From contig CAMJML010000005.1 in the NCBI GenBank assembly GCA_946407015.1, forward strand, positions 62,001-126,000: DNA of 64,000 nucleotides, given 5' to 3'. A program made the position numbers and the translations under genes. A model generated the notes under the pieces. It was not told where the DNA came from. It saw only the letters and a list, made by a program, of their open reading frames with translations, and made no database searches. The stretch is from an uncultured Selenomonadales bacterium. Lineage in GTDB: Bacteria > Bacillota > Negativicutes > DSM-1736 > Dendrosporobacteraceae. Every line of letters starts with the position of its first letter. Positions within the stretch are counted from its first letter, which is position 1. Of the stretch, positions 17,762 to 27,520 are shown in pieces.

Positions 17762-18235
17762 TTGGCTGACGGCGAAAAAAAATTCCCGCTCACGCTCATT
17801 GTGGGAATGATCGTTTTTGGTCTTTTGTTGGCAGGGGGGGTCTCTTATTTCATTGCTACTAAAATTGTAGCTGATAAAGCATCGGTGGATAATAAAGGTG
17901 CCCATGAACCTGGTATTTTTATTAAGTTAGGCGATGCCAAAGATGGGCTCATCCTAAATATCGGCGGAGTCAATAGTGGACGTTTTCTTAAAATAGGTAT
18001 TATCATTGAGCTGAAGCCTGATAAAAAGGAAGTAGCTGCGACAGGGAAAATGCCGTCACCGACCGAAATCAAGGTCTTAGATACAGTTGTGCAGTTGCTG
18101 CGCTCGCAAAAAGTTGAGGATTTTGATCCTGCCAAGCAGGAACAATTAAAAGAAGTCATTAAGCATGAGGTTAATAAATCCCTAGGGGAAGAACGTGTTT
18201 ATGAGGTATACATTACCAACTTTGTACTGCAGTAA
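17762..18235 (+). CDS. fliL: Flagellar basal body-associated protein FliL
   Basis: This 157-residue protein has a short cytoplasmic N-terminus, one membrane helix (about 9-31) and an extracytoplasmic FliL domain. That domain contains FLKIGIIIELKPDKKE and ends with YEVYITNFVLQ. FliL surrounds the stator units and helps torque. The start is TTG, with GGAGGTG (17748-17754) 7 bases upstream. No stator gene is adjacent. Confidence 0.92.
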   Translation: MADGEKKFPLTLIVGMIVFGLLLAGGVSYFIATKIVADKASVDNKGAHEPGIFIKLGDAKDGLILNIGGVNSGRFLKIGIIIELKPDKKEVAATGKMPSPTEIKVLDTVVQLLRSQKVEDFDPAKQEQLKEVIKHEVNKSLGEERVYEVYITNFVLQ

Positions 18236-18294
18236 ACATGTAGATTAGCTATTTTAAAAGAAGTATAATGAATGGTGTGGAAGGAGGGAGAAGT

Positions 18295-19299
18295 TTGTCA
18301 GGGTCCGATGTGATGTCGCAATCTGAAATTGATGATTTGTTATCAGCATTATCTACCGGTGTTGTATCAGCAGAAGAAATGAAAGTCGAACAAAAGCAGC
18401 GCAAAATAAAAGTATATGACTTTAAACGCCCTGATAAGTTTTCGAAAGACCAAATTCGCACGTTGTACATGCTGCATGAGAATTTTGCCCGTCTTTTAAA
18501 TACTTACCTTTCAGCACATCTAAGAGCGCTTGTACATATTAATGTTGCATCTGTTGATCAGTTAACTTATGAGGAATTTATTCGCTCTTTGCCGAATCCA
18601 AGTGTAATTGGGATTTTCAATATGCGTCCCTTAAAAGGGAATGTAATCCTAGAGCTAAATCCCAATATTGTGTTCTCAATTATTGATCGATTATTTGGTG
18701 GACCCGGATTGCCTCCTGCTAAGCCGCGCGCGCTGACTGATATCGAAGAAGCAATTGTGCGCAGAGTGATCAATAAAGCCTTGGAAGCTTTTCAGGAAGC
18801 CTGGAAACAGGTTGTTGTCATAGAGCCGCGTTTGGATGCAATTGAGACCAATCCGCAGTTTACGCAAATAGTACCTCCCAATGACATGGTTGTTATTATT
18901 ACTTTGCAAACAAAAATTGGTCAAGTAGAAGGTTTAATCAATATTTGTATACCCTATCTCGTTCTTGAACCTATCATGTCTAAATTGACAACGACTTTTT
19001 GGGTTGCATCCTCAATATCCAAGCAAGACAATCCCGAACATATTCTTGCGCTACAGAAAAAGTTAGAAAAGACATTAATTCCTATGGTTGTTGAGCTTGG
19101 TCAAATTACTGTTAAGGTACAAGAGTTACTGGAACTAGCTGTGGGGGATGTTTTGCAGCTTGAGACCAGAGTTGACAATGATTTGAGTATTATTGTCGGA
19201 CATAAGGAAAAATTTCGTTGTAAACCAGGTGTTTCCGGCAAAAAGGTTGCGGTACAAATATCACAAATAATTACGGAAGGAGATGACAATGATGAGTGA
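18295..19299 (+). CDS. fliM: Flagellar motor switch protein FliM
   Basis: FliM of the C ring binds CheY-P through its N-terminal motif, here MSQSEIDDLLSAL. A CheC-like middle domain and a C-terminal SpoA (FliN-like) domain (VGDVLQLETRVDNDLSIIVG) follow. TTG 18295 is preferred because AAGGAGG (18281-18287) lies 7 bases upstream, and an ATG at 18268 would precede the ribosome site. The gene overlaps the fliY start region by about 10 bases. About 334 residues is normal. Confidence 0.96.
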   Translation: MSGSDVMSQSEIDDLLSALSTGVVSAEEMKVEQKQRKIKVYDFKRPDKFSKDQIRTLYMLHENFARLLNTYLSAHLRALVHINVASVDQLTYEEFIRSLPNPSVIGIFNMRPLKGNVILELNPNIVFSIIDRLFGGPGLPPAKPRALTDIEEAIVRRVINKALEAFQEAWKQVVVIEPRLDAIETNPQFTQIVPPNDMVVIITLQTKIGQVEGLINICIPYLVLEPIMSKLTTTFWVASSISKQDNPEHILALQKKLEKTLIPMVVELGQITVKVQELLELAVGDVLQLETRVDNDLSIIVGHKEKFRCKPGVSGKKVAVQISQIITEGDDNDE

Positions 19300-20398
19300 T
19301 GGCTTTCTATCTCAAGAAGAAATAGATGCATTATTGCGTGGAGAACCTGCCACAACTACTCCTTCTGCTCCGAACATTTCCGATATGGAAAAGGATGCTC
19401 TTGGCGAAATCGGAAATATATCAATGGGGAGTGCGGCAACAACCTTATCGGTTTTACTAGGACGGAGAGTCTCTATTACTACGCCACGTGTCGCTGTTGC
19501 AACATTGAAAGAAATACAAAATAAATACCCGCTTCCTTATTTGGTTATTGAGGTAGGCTATACCCAAGGAATTATAGGTACTAATTTATTAGCTATGCGT
19601 GAGCAGGACGCTCTAATTATAGCAGATCTTATGATGGGTGGCGATGGTACCAATCCGCCTACGCAACTTAATGAATTGTATATGAGTGCTGTTGGCGAGG
19701 CCATGAATCAGATGATGGGATCTGTTGCCACTTCAATGTCAACGGTGTTTAAGAAAAAAATTGATATTTCTCCACCCAATGTAAATCTTGTTGACTTTGC
19801 TACCGATAGCTCTATTACGAATGCTGTTTCGCCAGATGAACCGCTCGTTAAAGTCGCATTTCGCATGGAAGTCGAAGATTTAATTGATAGTGAGATTATG
19901 CAAATTCTACCGATAAACATCTCTAAAGATATGGTTGAGAATTTGATGACAGCAGTGCAAGCATCGGTGACTCCTGCCGCTCCTAAAGCTAGCGCTCCGC
20001 TGCCACCAAAAGAACAGCCTAGTACGGCTTATGCACAGCAATCGGCAACAGTCACTCCAATGAAGAAACCTGTACAAAATGTAGCGGTTCAGCCAGTTCA
20101 GTTTGCTCCTTTGTCGCCCACAACCATACCGGTTGCCGATACGAACATTAATTTGATCTTAGATGTACCCCTGCAGGTTACGGTTGAACTCGGGAGAACC
20201 AAAAAATTAATTCGCGAAATATTAGAGCTTGCACCAGGATCAGTTGTCGAACTAGACAAACTTGCAGGTGAGGCTGTCGATATCTTGGTTAATGGAAAAC
20301 TGATTGCCAAAGGTGAAGTCGTTGTGATTGATGAAAACTTTGGTGTTAGGATAACGGATATCGTTAGTCCTTTAGAGCGTGCGACTAGTTTACAATAG
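19289..20398 (+). CDS. fliY: Switch protein and CheY-P phosphatase FliY (CheC-like + FliN)
   Basis: The protein of about 369 residues has an N-terminal LSQEEIDALLRG CheY-binding peptide. A CheC-type phosphatase domain follows, with two intact sites (DALGEIGN and SAVGEAMN, each followed by the conserved Pro). A Pro/Gln linker (about 215-270) leads to a C-terminal FliN/SpoA domain (LEVTVELGRTKK-like, LAPGSVVELDKLAGE). In Bacillus FliY is the main CheY-P phosphatase at the switch. ATG 19289 fits GGAAGGAG (19275-19282); ATGs at 19283 and 19292 are alternatives. The start lies inside fliM. Confidence 0.95.
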   Translation: MMSDGFLSQEEIDALLRGEPATTTPSAPNISDMEKDALGEIGNISMGSAATTLSVLLGRRVSITTPRVAVATLKEIQNKYPLPYLVIEVGYTQGIIGTNLLAMREQDALIIADLMMGGDGTNPPTQLNELYMSAVGEAMNQMMGSVATSMSTVFKKKIDISPPNVNLVDFATDSSITNAVSPDEPLVKVAFRMEVEDLIDSEIMQILPINISKDMVENLMTAVQASVTPAAPKASAPLPPKEQPSTAYAQQSATVTPMKKPVQNVAVQPVQFAPLSPTTIPVADTNINLILDVPLQVTVELGRTKKLIREILELAPGSVVELDKLAGEAVDILVNGKLIAKGEVVVIDENFGVRITDIVSPLERATSLQ

Positions 20399-20448
20399 CT
20401 TATATAAACTCAAGATACTTAGGTAGAAGAGATAAGGAGAGAGAATGA

Positions 20449-20811
20449 ATGGGTATTAAGGTAATGGTTGTTGATGATGCTGCTTTTATGAGAATGATGA
20501 TAAAAGATATTTTAACAAAAAATGGTTATGAAGTAGTTGGTGAGGCTGAGAACGGACTAAAAGCGATAGAGAAGTATCATGAATTGAAGCCGGACTTAAC
20601 TACTATGGACATTACCATGCCTGAAATGGATGGGATTGCTGCTGTAAAGGAAATAAAAAAGGCTGATCCAGGAGCAAAGATTATTATGTGCAGTGCCATG
20701 GGACAGCAAGCTATGGTTATTGAGGCTATTCAGTCTGGAGCGCGTGATTTTATTGTTAAACCTTTTCAGCCTGATCGTGTGTTAGAGGCTGTTAGAAAAG
20801 CAGTTGGCTAA
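20449..20811 (+). CDS. cheY: Chemotaxis response regulator CheY
   Basis: The 120-residue single receiver domain contains all key residues: the acidic pair Asp9-Asp10, phospho-acceptor Asp54 (TMDITMPEMDG), Ser82 in the Thr/Ser position and Lys104 (VKPF). CheA phosphorylates it; CheY-P then binds FliM/FliY to change motor rotation. It lies between fliY and fliO as in B. subtilis. No output domain is present. Confidence 0.96.
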   Translation: MGIKVMVVDDAAFMRMMIKDILTKNGYEVVGEAENGLKAIEKYHELKPDLTTMDITMPEMDGIAAVKEIKKADPGAKIIMCSAMGQQAMVIEAIQSGARDFIVKPFQPDRVLEAVRKAVG

Positions 20812-20819
20812 GCTGGTTT

Positions 20820-21374
20820 ATGCGTAGCAAATATGTCTTAACAGGTCTCTTATTATTTCTTTACATTTTTAGCTTGCCATTATATGGGGCTGCACAAGAA
20901 AACTCAACAGAGTATTTAAAATATCAAGAACCACAGTCCCAGGTTTCAGCAACATCATCCTGGTTATCTACGATAACCTATATAATATCATTATTAGTAA
21001 CTTTTGCTGCGGTTATCTGTCTTGCATTTTTTACTTCTCGGTTTCTAGGGAAAAAACTAGGAGGTTTCTCTTCCCATCATGGCAATAAGGTTATTGCTAC
21101 GTTGCCGCTTGGCAATAACCGCGCCATCTATGTTGTAGAAGTTGCTGGAAAATTTTTAGTGCTTGGTGTTACTGATCAGAGTATCACGTTGCTTCAAGAA
21201 ATAACGGATAAAGCGGAAATCGAAAAGATGTATTTGTTGGGTCAGCCTAATTCTGAGCAGGACCAATTTCAAAATGTATTTCAAAGACATCTTGCATCTT
21301 TGCAACAAATCTCGCAGAAAACGCCACTGAATTTTGAGAGTCGTAAGCAGGATAATGGTCATGAGAAGAGGTAA
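20820..21374 (+). CDS. fliO: Flagellar export gate assembly protein FliO
   Basis: This 184-residue protein has a likely cleaved signal peptide (about 1-25), a periplasmic stretch and one membrane helix (about 48-70). The cytoplasmic FliO domain (NKVIATLPLGNNRAIYVVEV, then FLVLGVTDQSITLL) follows. It helps FliP assemble. It starts 8 bases after cheY and its stop lies 4 bases before the preferred fliP start. B. subtilis calls the equivalent gene fliZ/fliO. Confidence 0.9.
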   Translation: MRSKYVLTGLLLFLYIFSLPLYGAAQENSTEYLKYQEPQSQVSATSSWLSTITYIISLLVTFAAVICLAFFTSRFLGKKLGGFSSHHGNKVIATLPLGNNRAIYVVEVAGKFLVLGVTDQSITLLQEITDKAEIEKMYLLGQPNSEQDQFQNVFQRHLASLQQISQKTPLNFESRKQDNGHEKR

Positions 21375-21378
21375 GACA

Positions 21379-22140
21379 GTGCATAAACAACAATATGCTG
21401 TTGTGATCCTCACAGCATTATTGCTAATATTTGGTGTTTCAACAACAATTGCGGCACCTTTAGTTCCTATCCCGAGTGTTAATGTTGGCGTTGAAGCTGC
21501 CAATAATCCCAAGGACGTTGCTTTAAGTTTGCAGATCCTTTTGACGTTAACTATTTTATCCCTTGCGCCTTCTATTTTAATTATGATGACATCATTCATC
21601 AGGATTATTGTTGTTTTATCTTTTTTGCGCAGTGCTTTGGCGACGCAGCAAATGCCGCCGAATCAGGTGCTTATAGGACTAGCTTTGTTTTTAACTTTCT
21701 TTACAATGTCACCGTACTTAGATCAGGCAAATCAAAATGGTCTTCAACCATATCTTAATGGCGCGATTACCCAAGAGGCTGCAATCACTGAAAGTTTAAA
21801 ACCAATGAGAGAATTTATGTTTAAACAAACCCGTGAAAACGACTTGGCTTTATTTGTTAATTTATCAGAAGCACCTCGCCCCAATTCACCGGATGATGTT
21901 GCTACAACGACTTTAATTCCTGCATTTGTGATTAGTGAGCTGAAAACAGCTTTTCAAATTGGCTTTATGATTTATATACCGTTCATTGTTATTGATATGG
22001 TTGTTGCAAGTACGCTAATGTCGATGGGAATGATGATGGTGCCTCCAGTGATGATTTCATTACCGTTTAAGATTTTACTCTTTATTCTTGTCGATGGTTG
22101 GCACCTAATTATTAAATCATTGATTGATAGCTTTCATTAG
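21379..22140 (+). CDS. fliP: Flagellar type III export gate protein FliP
   Basis: FliP is the core of the export gate (FliP5Q4R1). The family motifs MMTSFIRIIVVLSFLRSALA and MPPNQVLIGLALFLTFFTMS are present, together with a long N-terminal signal-like helix. GTG 21379, giving MHKQQYAVVILTALLLIFG, is placed 7 bases after AGAGG. ATG 21361 and an upstream TTG at 21334 are possible but would overlap fliO. At 253 residues the length is usual. Confidence 0.95.
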   Translation: MHKQQYAVVILTALLLIFGVSTTIAAPLVPIPSVNVGVEAANNPKDVALSLQILLTLTILSLAPSILIMMTSFIRIIVVLSFLRSALATQQMPPNQVLIGLALFLTFFTMSPYLDQANQNGLQPYLNGAITQEAAITESLKPMREFMFKQTRENDLALFVNLSEAPRPNSPDDVATTTLIPAFVISELKTAFQIGFMIYIPFIVIDMVVASTLMSMGMMMVPPVMISLPFKILLFILVDGWHLIIKSLIDSFH

Positions 22141-22152
22141 AGGAGGATGACC

Positions 22153-22422
22153 TTGTCAGGCGATTATGCAGTCCAAATGGGAAGAGAAGCTTTGACTATG
22201 GTTATGCTTGTGGCAGCACCTATGTTAGGGCTGGGTCTTATCGTTGGCCTCTTAGTAAGTATTTTTCAAGCAACCACTCAAATCCAGGAACAAACCCTTG
22301 CTTTTATTCCGAAAATAATAGCAGTCTTTGTTGCAATCTTAATTTTTGGTCCATGGATGCTTAGTCTTGTAGTCGACTATACACGTAATATTTTTCTAAG
22401 TTTGCCTCAAATGGTTAGATAG
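22153..22422 (+). CDS. fliQ: Flagellar type III export gate protein FliQ
   Basis: The 89-residue, two-helix membrane protein has the FliQ pattern: AREALTMV-like start, LLVSIFQATTQIQEQTLAFI, PKIIAVFVAILIFGPWML. ATG 22147 directly touches the ribosome site AGGAGG (22141-22146). TTG 22153 gives 6-base spacing and the usual 89-residue size, so I prefer TTG. It sits between fliP and fliR as in almost all bacteria. Confidence 0.95.
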   Translation: MSGDYAVQMGREALTMVMLVAAPMLGLGLIVGLLVSIFQATTQIQEQTLAFIPKIIAVFVAILIFGPWMLSLVVDYTRNIFLSLPQMVR

Positions 22423-22436
22423 CTAGGTGGTGCACT

Positions 22437-23216
22437 TTGGATTTATTTACTGCAATACAGACATCACTCGGTTTTTTTTTATTAATTTTTGTTCGCATTA
22501 GTGGCATCTTTATTATGGCTCCTGTTTTTGGCAGCCGGAATATTCCTGTTATGATCAAAGCAGGATTATCATTGATTATTTCTTTAATTCTTTTTCCAAT
22601 GTTCTTTCAATCCAATATTACTGTGCCTGAGCACGTCATTTTGTATGCCATCATGCTGACTAGTGAATTAATTGTTGGCTGGATAATCGGATTTGTAAGT
22701 TCTTTAGTGTTTTCTGGTGTCCAGATGGCTGGACAATTGTTGGATACCCAAGTCGGATTTGGGATTGTCAACATTCTGGATCCTCAATCGGGACAACAAG
22801 TGCCGCTAATCGGAAATTTTAAATATATTCTCGCACTATTGGTATTTTTAATAACCAATAGTCATCATTTATTACTTACAGCGCTATTTAATAGCTTTAA
22901 AATCATTCCTATTTCGGGTGTTGTTTTTAATAAAGCAATCACTGAACTTATTATCAATATGGTATGGGGAATTTTCACCATTGCCATAAAGATTAGTTTG
23001 CCGGTTTTAGTTGCCATTATCCTTACTGATGTAGCACTCGGAATTCTTGCGCGAACTATGCCACAAATGAATATTTTTGTAGTGGGTGTGCCGGGCAAAA
23101 TTATTGTCGGCATTTTTGTTCTATCACTAGCATTACCGTTTTACATTCTTTTTTTGGAAGTGGCTTTTAATGGTATGTACAATGACATTTACCGAATTTT
23201 ATCGGTCCTCAGATGA
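22437..23216 (+). CDS. fliR: Flagellar type III export gate protein FliR
   Basis: The 259-residue, six-helix membrane protein carries FliR motifs FVRISGIFIMAPVFGSRNIP, GQLLDTQVGFGIVNILDPQS and the C-terminal VGVPGKIIVGIFVLSLALP. The start is TTG with AGGTGG (22425-22430) 6 bases upstream. The 3' end overlaps possible upstream starts of flhB. Together with FliP and FliQ it forms the export pore. Confidence 0.95.
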   Translation: MDLFTAIQTSLGFFLLIFVRISGIFIMAPVFGSRNIPVMIKAGLSLIISLILFPMFFQSNITVPEHVILYAIMLTSELIVGWIIGFVSSLVFSGVQMAGQLLDTQVGFGIVNILDPQSGQQVPLIGNFKYILALLVFLITNSHHLLLTALFNSFKIIPISGVVFNKAITELIINMVWGIFTIAIKISLPVLVAIILTDVALGILARTMPQMNIFVVGVPGKIIVGIFVLSLALPFYILFLEVAFNGMYNDIYRILSVLR

Positions 23217-23220
23217 GTTT

Positions 23221-24318
23221 GTGCAAGTAAGGCAGTGTAGTCTGAATACATTTGACTTGCAGCTTTTTAATGGGGAAAAAACAGAAGAGGCGACACCCAA
23301 ACGCAAAGAAGAAGCTCGTAAAAAGGGACAGGTTGCAAAAAGTGTAGAAATTAACTCTGCGTTTGTGATTTTGGCTGCGTTTCTTGCACTTAAGGTCATC
23401 GGCGTATTTATTTATGATGAACTTGCCGGTTATATGCGCTTTATTTATACTAGTTTTCCGATCCAAGACTTTACTATTCAATCTGTGAAGATGTTGTTTT
23501 TTAATTTTGCTATTATTTTTTTAAAAACAGCATTGCCAATTATGTTTGCAATTTTAATTACATCATTGTTAATTAATTTCTTTCAAGTGGGTTTTAATTT
23601 TTCAACCGAGCCACTCCTTCCTCAATTGGATCGGTTGAATCCGCTAAGTGGATTTAAAAGGATATTTTCTAAACGGTCATTAGTAGAATGCCTGAAGGCA
23701 ATATTCAAAATTATGATCATTGGATATTTTATTTATAATTTTATTGGACATGAAACTGAGCAGCTTCCTAAATTAATTGGAGCTGAACTGTCTGACTCGT
23801 TAAGAATGACGGCTATGCTGATTTTGGATTTAGTTTTTCAGATTAGTGGCGTGATGCTGGTCTTAGCGGCACTGGACTTTTTTTATCAACACTGGGAGCA
23901 TAATCAAAGTTTGAAAATGAGTAAGCAAGAAATTAAAGAAGAATATAAACAGACAGAAGGTAACCCTCAAATTAAGGGTAAGATTAAAGAGCGTCAGCGG
24001 GCTATGGCAATGCGGCGGATGATGCAGGAAGTGCCTAAAGCAGACGTTGTTGTAACAAATCCTACTCACTTTGCTGTGGCTTTGAAATATGACAATACAA
24101 TGGCTGCTCCGATGGTCATTGCCAAAGGTCAAGATGTTGTGGCAATGAGGATTAAAGATTTAGCGAAGGAGCATCGGATTGCTATTGTGGAGAACAAACC
24201 GCTAGCCAGGGCTTTATATGGAAGCACGGAGGTTGGTGATATTGTACCTCCGGAGTTATATAAATCAGTCGCGGAAGTGCTTGCTTATGTTTATAGATTG
24301 AAGAAGCGACTTTCTTAA
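23221..24318 (+). CDS. flhB: Flagellar export specificity switch protein FlhB
   Basis: The protein has the N-terminal FDLQLFNGEKTEEATPKRKE stretch, four membrane segments (about 35-215) and a cytoplasmic C-terminus. The autocleavage motif NPTH (VVTNPTHFAVALKYD) is intact. Self-cleavage there, together with FliK, switches export from rod/hook to filament proteins. The start is uncertain. GTG 23221 gives about 365 residues but lacks a clear ribosome site; ATG 23170 or 23182, inside fliR, are alternatives. Confidence 0.94.
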   Translation: MQVRQCSLNTFDLQLFNGEKTEEATPKRKEEARKKGQVAKSVEINSAFVILAAFLALKVIGVFIYDELAGYMRFIYTSFPIQDFTIQSVKMLFFNFAIIFLKTALPIMFAILITSLLINFFQVGFNFSTEPLLPQLDRLNPLSGFKRIFSKRSLVECLKAIFKIMIIGYFIYNFIGHETEQLPKLIGAELSDSLRMTAMLILDLVFQISGVMLVLAALDFFYQHWEHNQSLKMSKQEIKEEYKQTEGNPQIKGKIKERQRAMAMRRMMQEVPKADVVVTNPTHFAVALKYDNTMAAPMVIAKGQDVVAMRIKDLAKEHRIAIVENKPLARALYGSTEVGDIVPPELYKSVAEVLAYVYRLKKRLS

Positions 24319-24357
24319 CTAAAATTTAAATTGTTAATTTGATGAGGAGCGAATAAT

Positions 24358-26421
24358 TTGGCTACACCAACAACATCATTTGGGGCATTAAAAAAATATA
24401 GTGATATTCTTGTAGCTTTGGCAATCATTACAATCGTTGTTATGATGATTATTCCGCTTCCAGCATTTTTACTGGATTTACTTTTATCGCTGAATATTAC
24501 TTTTGCGTTAATTATTGTGATGGTTGCCATTTATAATGTAGAACCCTTACAGTTTTCTATATTTCCTTCCTTGCTGCTAATTACCACCCTTTTTCGTTTG
24601 GCCCTGAATGTTTCTTCTACCAGATTGATTTTGCTAGATGGCTATGCGGGAGAAGTCATTATGGCTTTTGGTAATTTCGTAGTAGGTGGTAATGCGGTAG
24701 TCGGTTTTATTGTTTTTGTAATTTTAATTATTATTCAATTTATTGTTATTACTAAAGGTGCTGAGCGTGTAGCCGAAGTGGCGGCTCGATTTACATTGGA
24801 TGCAATGCCAGGGAAACAAATGAGTATTGATGCTGACCTGAATTCCGGCGCTATTACAGATAATGAGGCTAGGCAACGGCGGAAAAATATCCAGCGCGAA
24901 GCTGATTTCTATGGTGCTATGGATGGTGCCAGTAAATTTGTTAAAGGTGATGCGATTGCTGCTATTATTATTATTATCATTAATATTGTAGGCGGTTTCT
25001 TTATTGGGATGGTGCAGCGGAATTTAGACGTTATGCATGCGTTACAGAGTTACACGTTATTGACTGTAGGTGAAGGCCTGGTAAATCAGATTCCGGCTTT
25101 ATTAATCTCGACGGCAACTGGTATTGTTGTAACAAGGGCAGCCTCAGACTCGAACTTGGGTCAGGATATTACCAATCAGATATTTACGAATCCAAGAGTA
25201 TTTTTTATCGCATCGGGGGTACTGGCGTTACTTGGTTTAGTCCCTGGTTTACCTGGGATCCCGTTTTTTACCTTGAGCATTATTGCCGGCGGGATTGGTT
25301 ATCACTTATTTAAGTCGGATCAGGATGCTGTTCAATCTGAAATGTCGCAAATGGAGGAACAGGAAAAAGAAGAGGTTCGGAAGCCTGAAAACATTGTGGC
25401 GTTGTTACAAGTTGATCCAATGGAATTAGAGATTGGGTATAGCCTTATTCCTCTGGTAGATGCTGGTCAAGGTGGGGATTTGCTGGATCGCATCGTTATG
25501 ATTCGACGACAGTGCGCCTTAGAAATGGGACTTATCGTTCCAACCATTCGCATTCGGGATAATATTCAGTTGAAACCTAATTCATATATGATAAAACTAA
25601 AAGGAATCGAAATAGCGAAGGGCGAATTATTACTTGATCATTATTTAGCAATGAATTCTGGAACTATTGTGGATGAAATTACGGGTATTGAAACGGTGGA
25701 ACCTGCATTCGGGCTACCTGCCCTTTGGGTGCAAGATGCAGCCCGTGAGCAAGCGGAGTTAGCCGGCTATACTGTTGTTGATCCGGTTTCGGTTTTGGCA
25801 ACGCATTTGACAGAAGTTATAAAAGCTCATGCGGACGAAATTCTAGGACGGCAAGAGACTCAAAATCTTATTGAGAGCGTTAAGCAAAATAATCCGGCAG
25901 TTGTTGAAGAACTAACACCAAATTTAATGTCTGTTGGAGATATTCAGAAAGTACTTGCGGGACTTTTGCGTGAACGTATTTCAATCAGAGACATGGTAAC
26001 AATTTTTGAAACTCTGGCCGACTTTGCAAGTTTAACAAAGGATACAGAAATACTGACCGAGTATGTTCGACATGCTTTAGCACGCCAAATATCACGTCAG
26101 TATGTACAAAATAATATCTTAACCTGCATTACTGTTGATCCTCACTTGGAAAACACAATCTCTTCCTCTGTCCAACGTACCGAGCATGGTTCATATGTAG
26201 CTCTTGAACCCAATGTCATGCAAAATATGATTAATAGTTTAAATGCCGAATTGCCTAAATTAACGAATGTTGGCTATCAGCCGATTGTATTAACTAGTCC
26301 GGCTGTACGATTATATTTCCGCAAGCTGACGGAGAGAGTTGCACCAGGTTTAATTGTCTTATCTTATGCTGAGCTGGAATCCACGATTGAAGTTCAGGCG
26401 TTAGGAATGGTGAAAGCGTAA
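24358..26421 (+). CDS. flhA: Flagellar type III export apparatus protein FlhA
   Basis: The 687-residue protein has about eight membrane helices in its first 330 residues. The FHIPEP-type loop is present (LLLITTLFRLALNVSSTRLI, FVVGGNAVVGFIVF, GAERVAEVAARFTLDAMPGK). The cytoplasmic part that docks chaperone-substrate complexes follows. The start is TTG with GAGGAG (24344-24349) 8 bases upstream. The stop overlaps the flhF start by one base (TAATG), so the two are translationally coupled. Confidence 0.97.
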   Translation: MATPTTSFGALKKYSDILVALAIITIVVMMIIPLPAFLLDLLLSLNITFALIIVMVAIYNVEPLQFSIFPSLLLITTLFRLALNVSSTRLILLDGYAGEVIMAFGNFVVGGNAVVGFIVFVILIIIQFIVITKGAERVAEVAARFTLDAMPGKQMSIDADLNSGAITDNEARQRRKNIQREADFYGAMDGASKFVKGDAIAAIIIIIINIVGGFFIGMVQRNLDVMHALQSYTLLTVGEGLVNQIPALLISTATGIVVTRAASDSNLGQDITNQIFTNPRVFFIASGVLALLGLVPGLPGIPFFTLSIIAGGIGYHLFKSDQDAVQSEMSQMEEQEKEEVRKPENIVALLQVDPMELEIGYSLIPLVDAGQGGDLLDRIVMIRRQCALEMGLIVPTIRIRDNIQLKPNSYMIKLKGIEIAKGELLLDHYLAMNSGTIVDEITGIETVEPAFGLPALWVQDAAREQAELAGYTVVDPVSVLATHLTEVIKAHADEILGRQETQNLIESVKQNNPAVVEELTPNLMSVGDIQKVLAGLLRERISIRDMVTIFETLADFASLTKDTEILTEYVRHALARQISRQYVQNNILTCITVDPHLENTISSSVQRTEHGSYVALEPNVMQNMINSLNAELPKLTNVGYQPIVLTSPAVRLYFRKLTERVAPGLIVLSYAELESTIEVQALGMVKA

Positions 26422-27518
26422 TGAAAGTAAAAGTATTTACTGCTCAGAGCATGCAAGAGGCGATGAGCCAAGTGAAAAACGACCTTGGTAGAGATGCCGT
26501 CATTCTGCATACACGACGCTTAAAAAAAGGTGGCATATTGGGCTTTGGGGGAAAGGAAATGATTGAAGTAATGGCTGCTGTGGAATCAACGCCTGTGGCT
26601 GCTACAACTGAAAGGAAAAACCTTCCATTTGCCTATCCTGAAGAACAAAGATATCAGACTGAGTACAGTAGAAAGAACGACTTACATATAGAATTAGCCA
26701 GTATGAGGAAGATGCTGGAGCAGGTTTTACATAAAGTTCCTAAGACAGAAAAAAATAATTTGCTTGTCGAGTTATTGACGAAAAATGATGTTGAGCGAAA
26801 AATAGCAGAAGACTTGCTGAAAGATTCCGCAGGATTTTCCTCCTTGCAGCAGCCGGAAGTGATTCGTGAAATTTTATATGACCGAATTGTTGATTGCCTG
26901 CAGCGGGTAGAAGGAATTCACATTCCTGCAAATGGCAGTAAAATAGTTGCTTTTATTGGTCCCACCGGAGTGGGAAAAACAACAACGATAGCAAAGCTTG
27001 CTGCGCATTTCTCAATCAACAAAGGCTATAAGGTGGCTATGGTAACTGCCGATACCTATCGTATTTCAGCAGTGGAGCAATTAAAAACATATGCAGATAT
27101 CATTGGTGTACCTATTGAAATTGTGTATAGTCCGGATGAATTGAAAAGTGCATTGCAAAATCATCAGGATAAGCAGCTGATTTTAATTGATACGGCTGGT
27201 AGAAGTCCTCATAACCAGTATCAATTGGCTGAACTGCAGGCATTTTTAGAAATTGATTCTCAGATTGAAACCCACCTTGTTTTAAGTACAACAACGAAAT
27301 ACAAGGATGCACTGGATATTGTCAGAAAATTTTCTGTATGCTCTCCGCAAAAGTTTTTATTTACTAAAGTTGATGAAGCCAGTAACGTAGGTACAATAAT
27401 TAACTTGGTTTGTCAATTCCCGACAACACTTTCATATATCACAAATGGCCAGAATGTACCGGACGATATTGAGCTTGCAGATCCTCAAAAACTAGCCAAT
27501 CTAATTTTGAGGGATTAG
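26421..27518 (+). CDS. flhF: SRP-type GTPase FlhF, flagellar placement
   Basis: The 365-residue protein has an N-terminal basic region (MKVKVFTAQSMQEAMSQVKN, then DLGRDAVILHTRR), a helical N domain and an SRP-type G domain. Its motifs are [10 protein letters not shown] (residues about 180-189), TADTYRISAVEQLKTYA and DTAGR. FlhF marks where flagella are built and is antagonised by FlhG, encoded next. The start overlaps the flhA stop. Confidence 0.95.
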   Translation: MKVKVFTAQSMQEAMSQVKNDLGRDAVILHTRRLKKGGILGFGGKEMIEVMAAVESTPVAATTERKNLPFAYPEEQRYQTEYSRKNDLHIELASMRKMLEQVLHKVPKTEKNNLLVELLTKNDVERKIAEDLLKDSAGFSSLQQPEVIREILYDRIVDCLQRVEGIHIPANGSKIVAFIGPTGVGKTTTIAKLAAHFSINKGYKVAMVTADTYRISAVEQLKTYADIIGVPIEIVYSPDELKSALQNHQDKQLILIDTAGRSPHNQYQLAELQAFLEIDSQIETHLVLSTTTKYKDALDIVRKFSVCSPQKFLFTKVDEASNVGTIINLVCQFPTTLSYITNGQNVPDDIELADPQKLANLILRD

Positions 27519-27520
27519 GT

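Noticed and set aside
21156-21599. 147-residue minus-strand reading frame across fliO-fliP
   Set aside because: It is antisense to two clear genes, with no ribosome site or recognisable motif.
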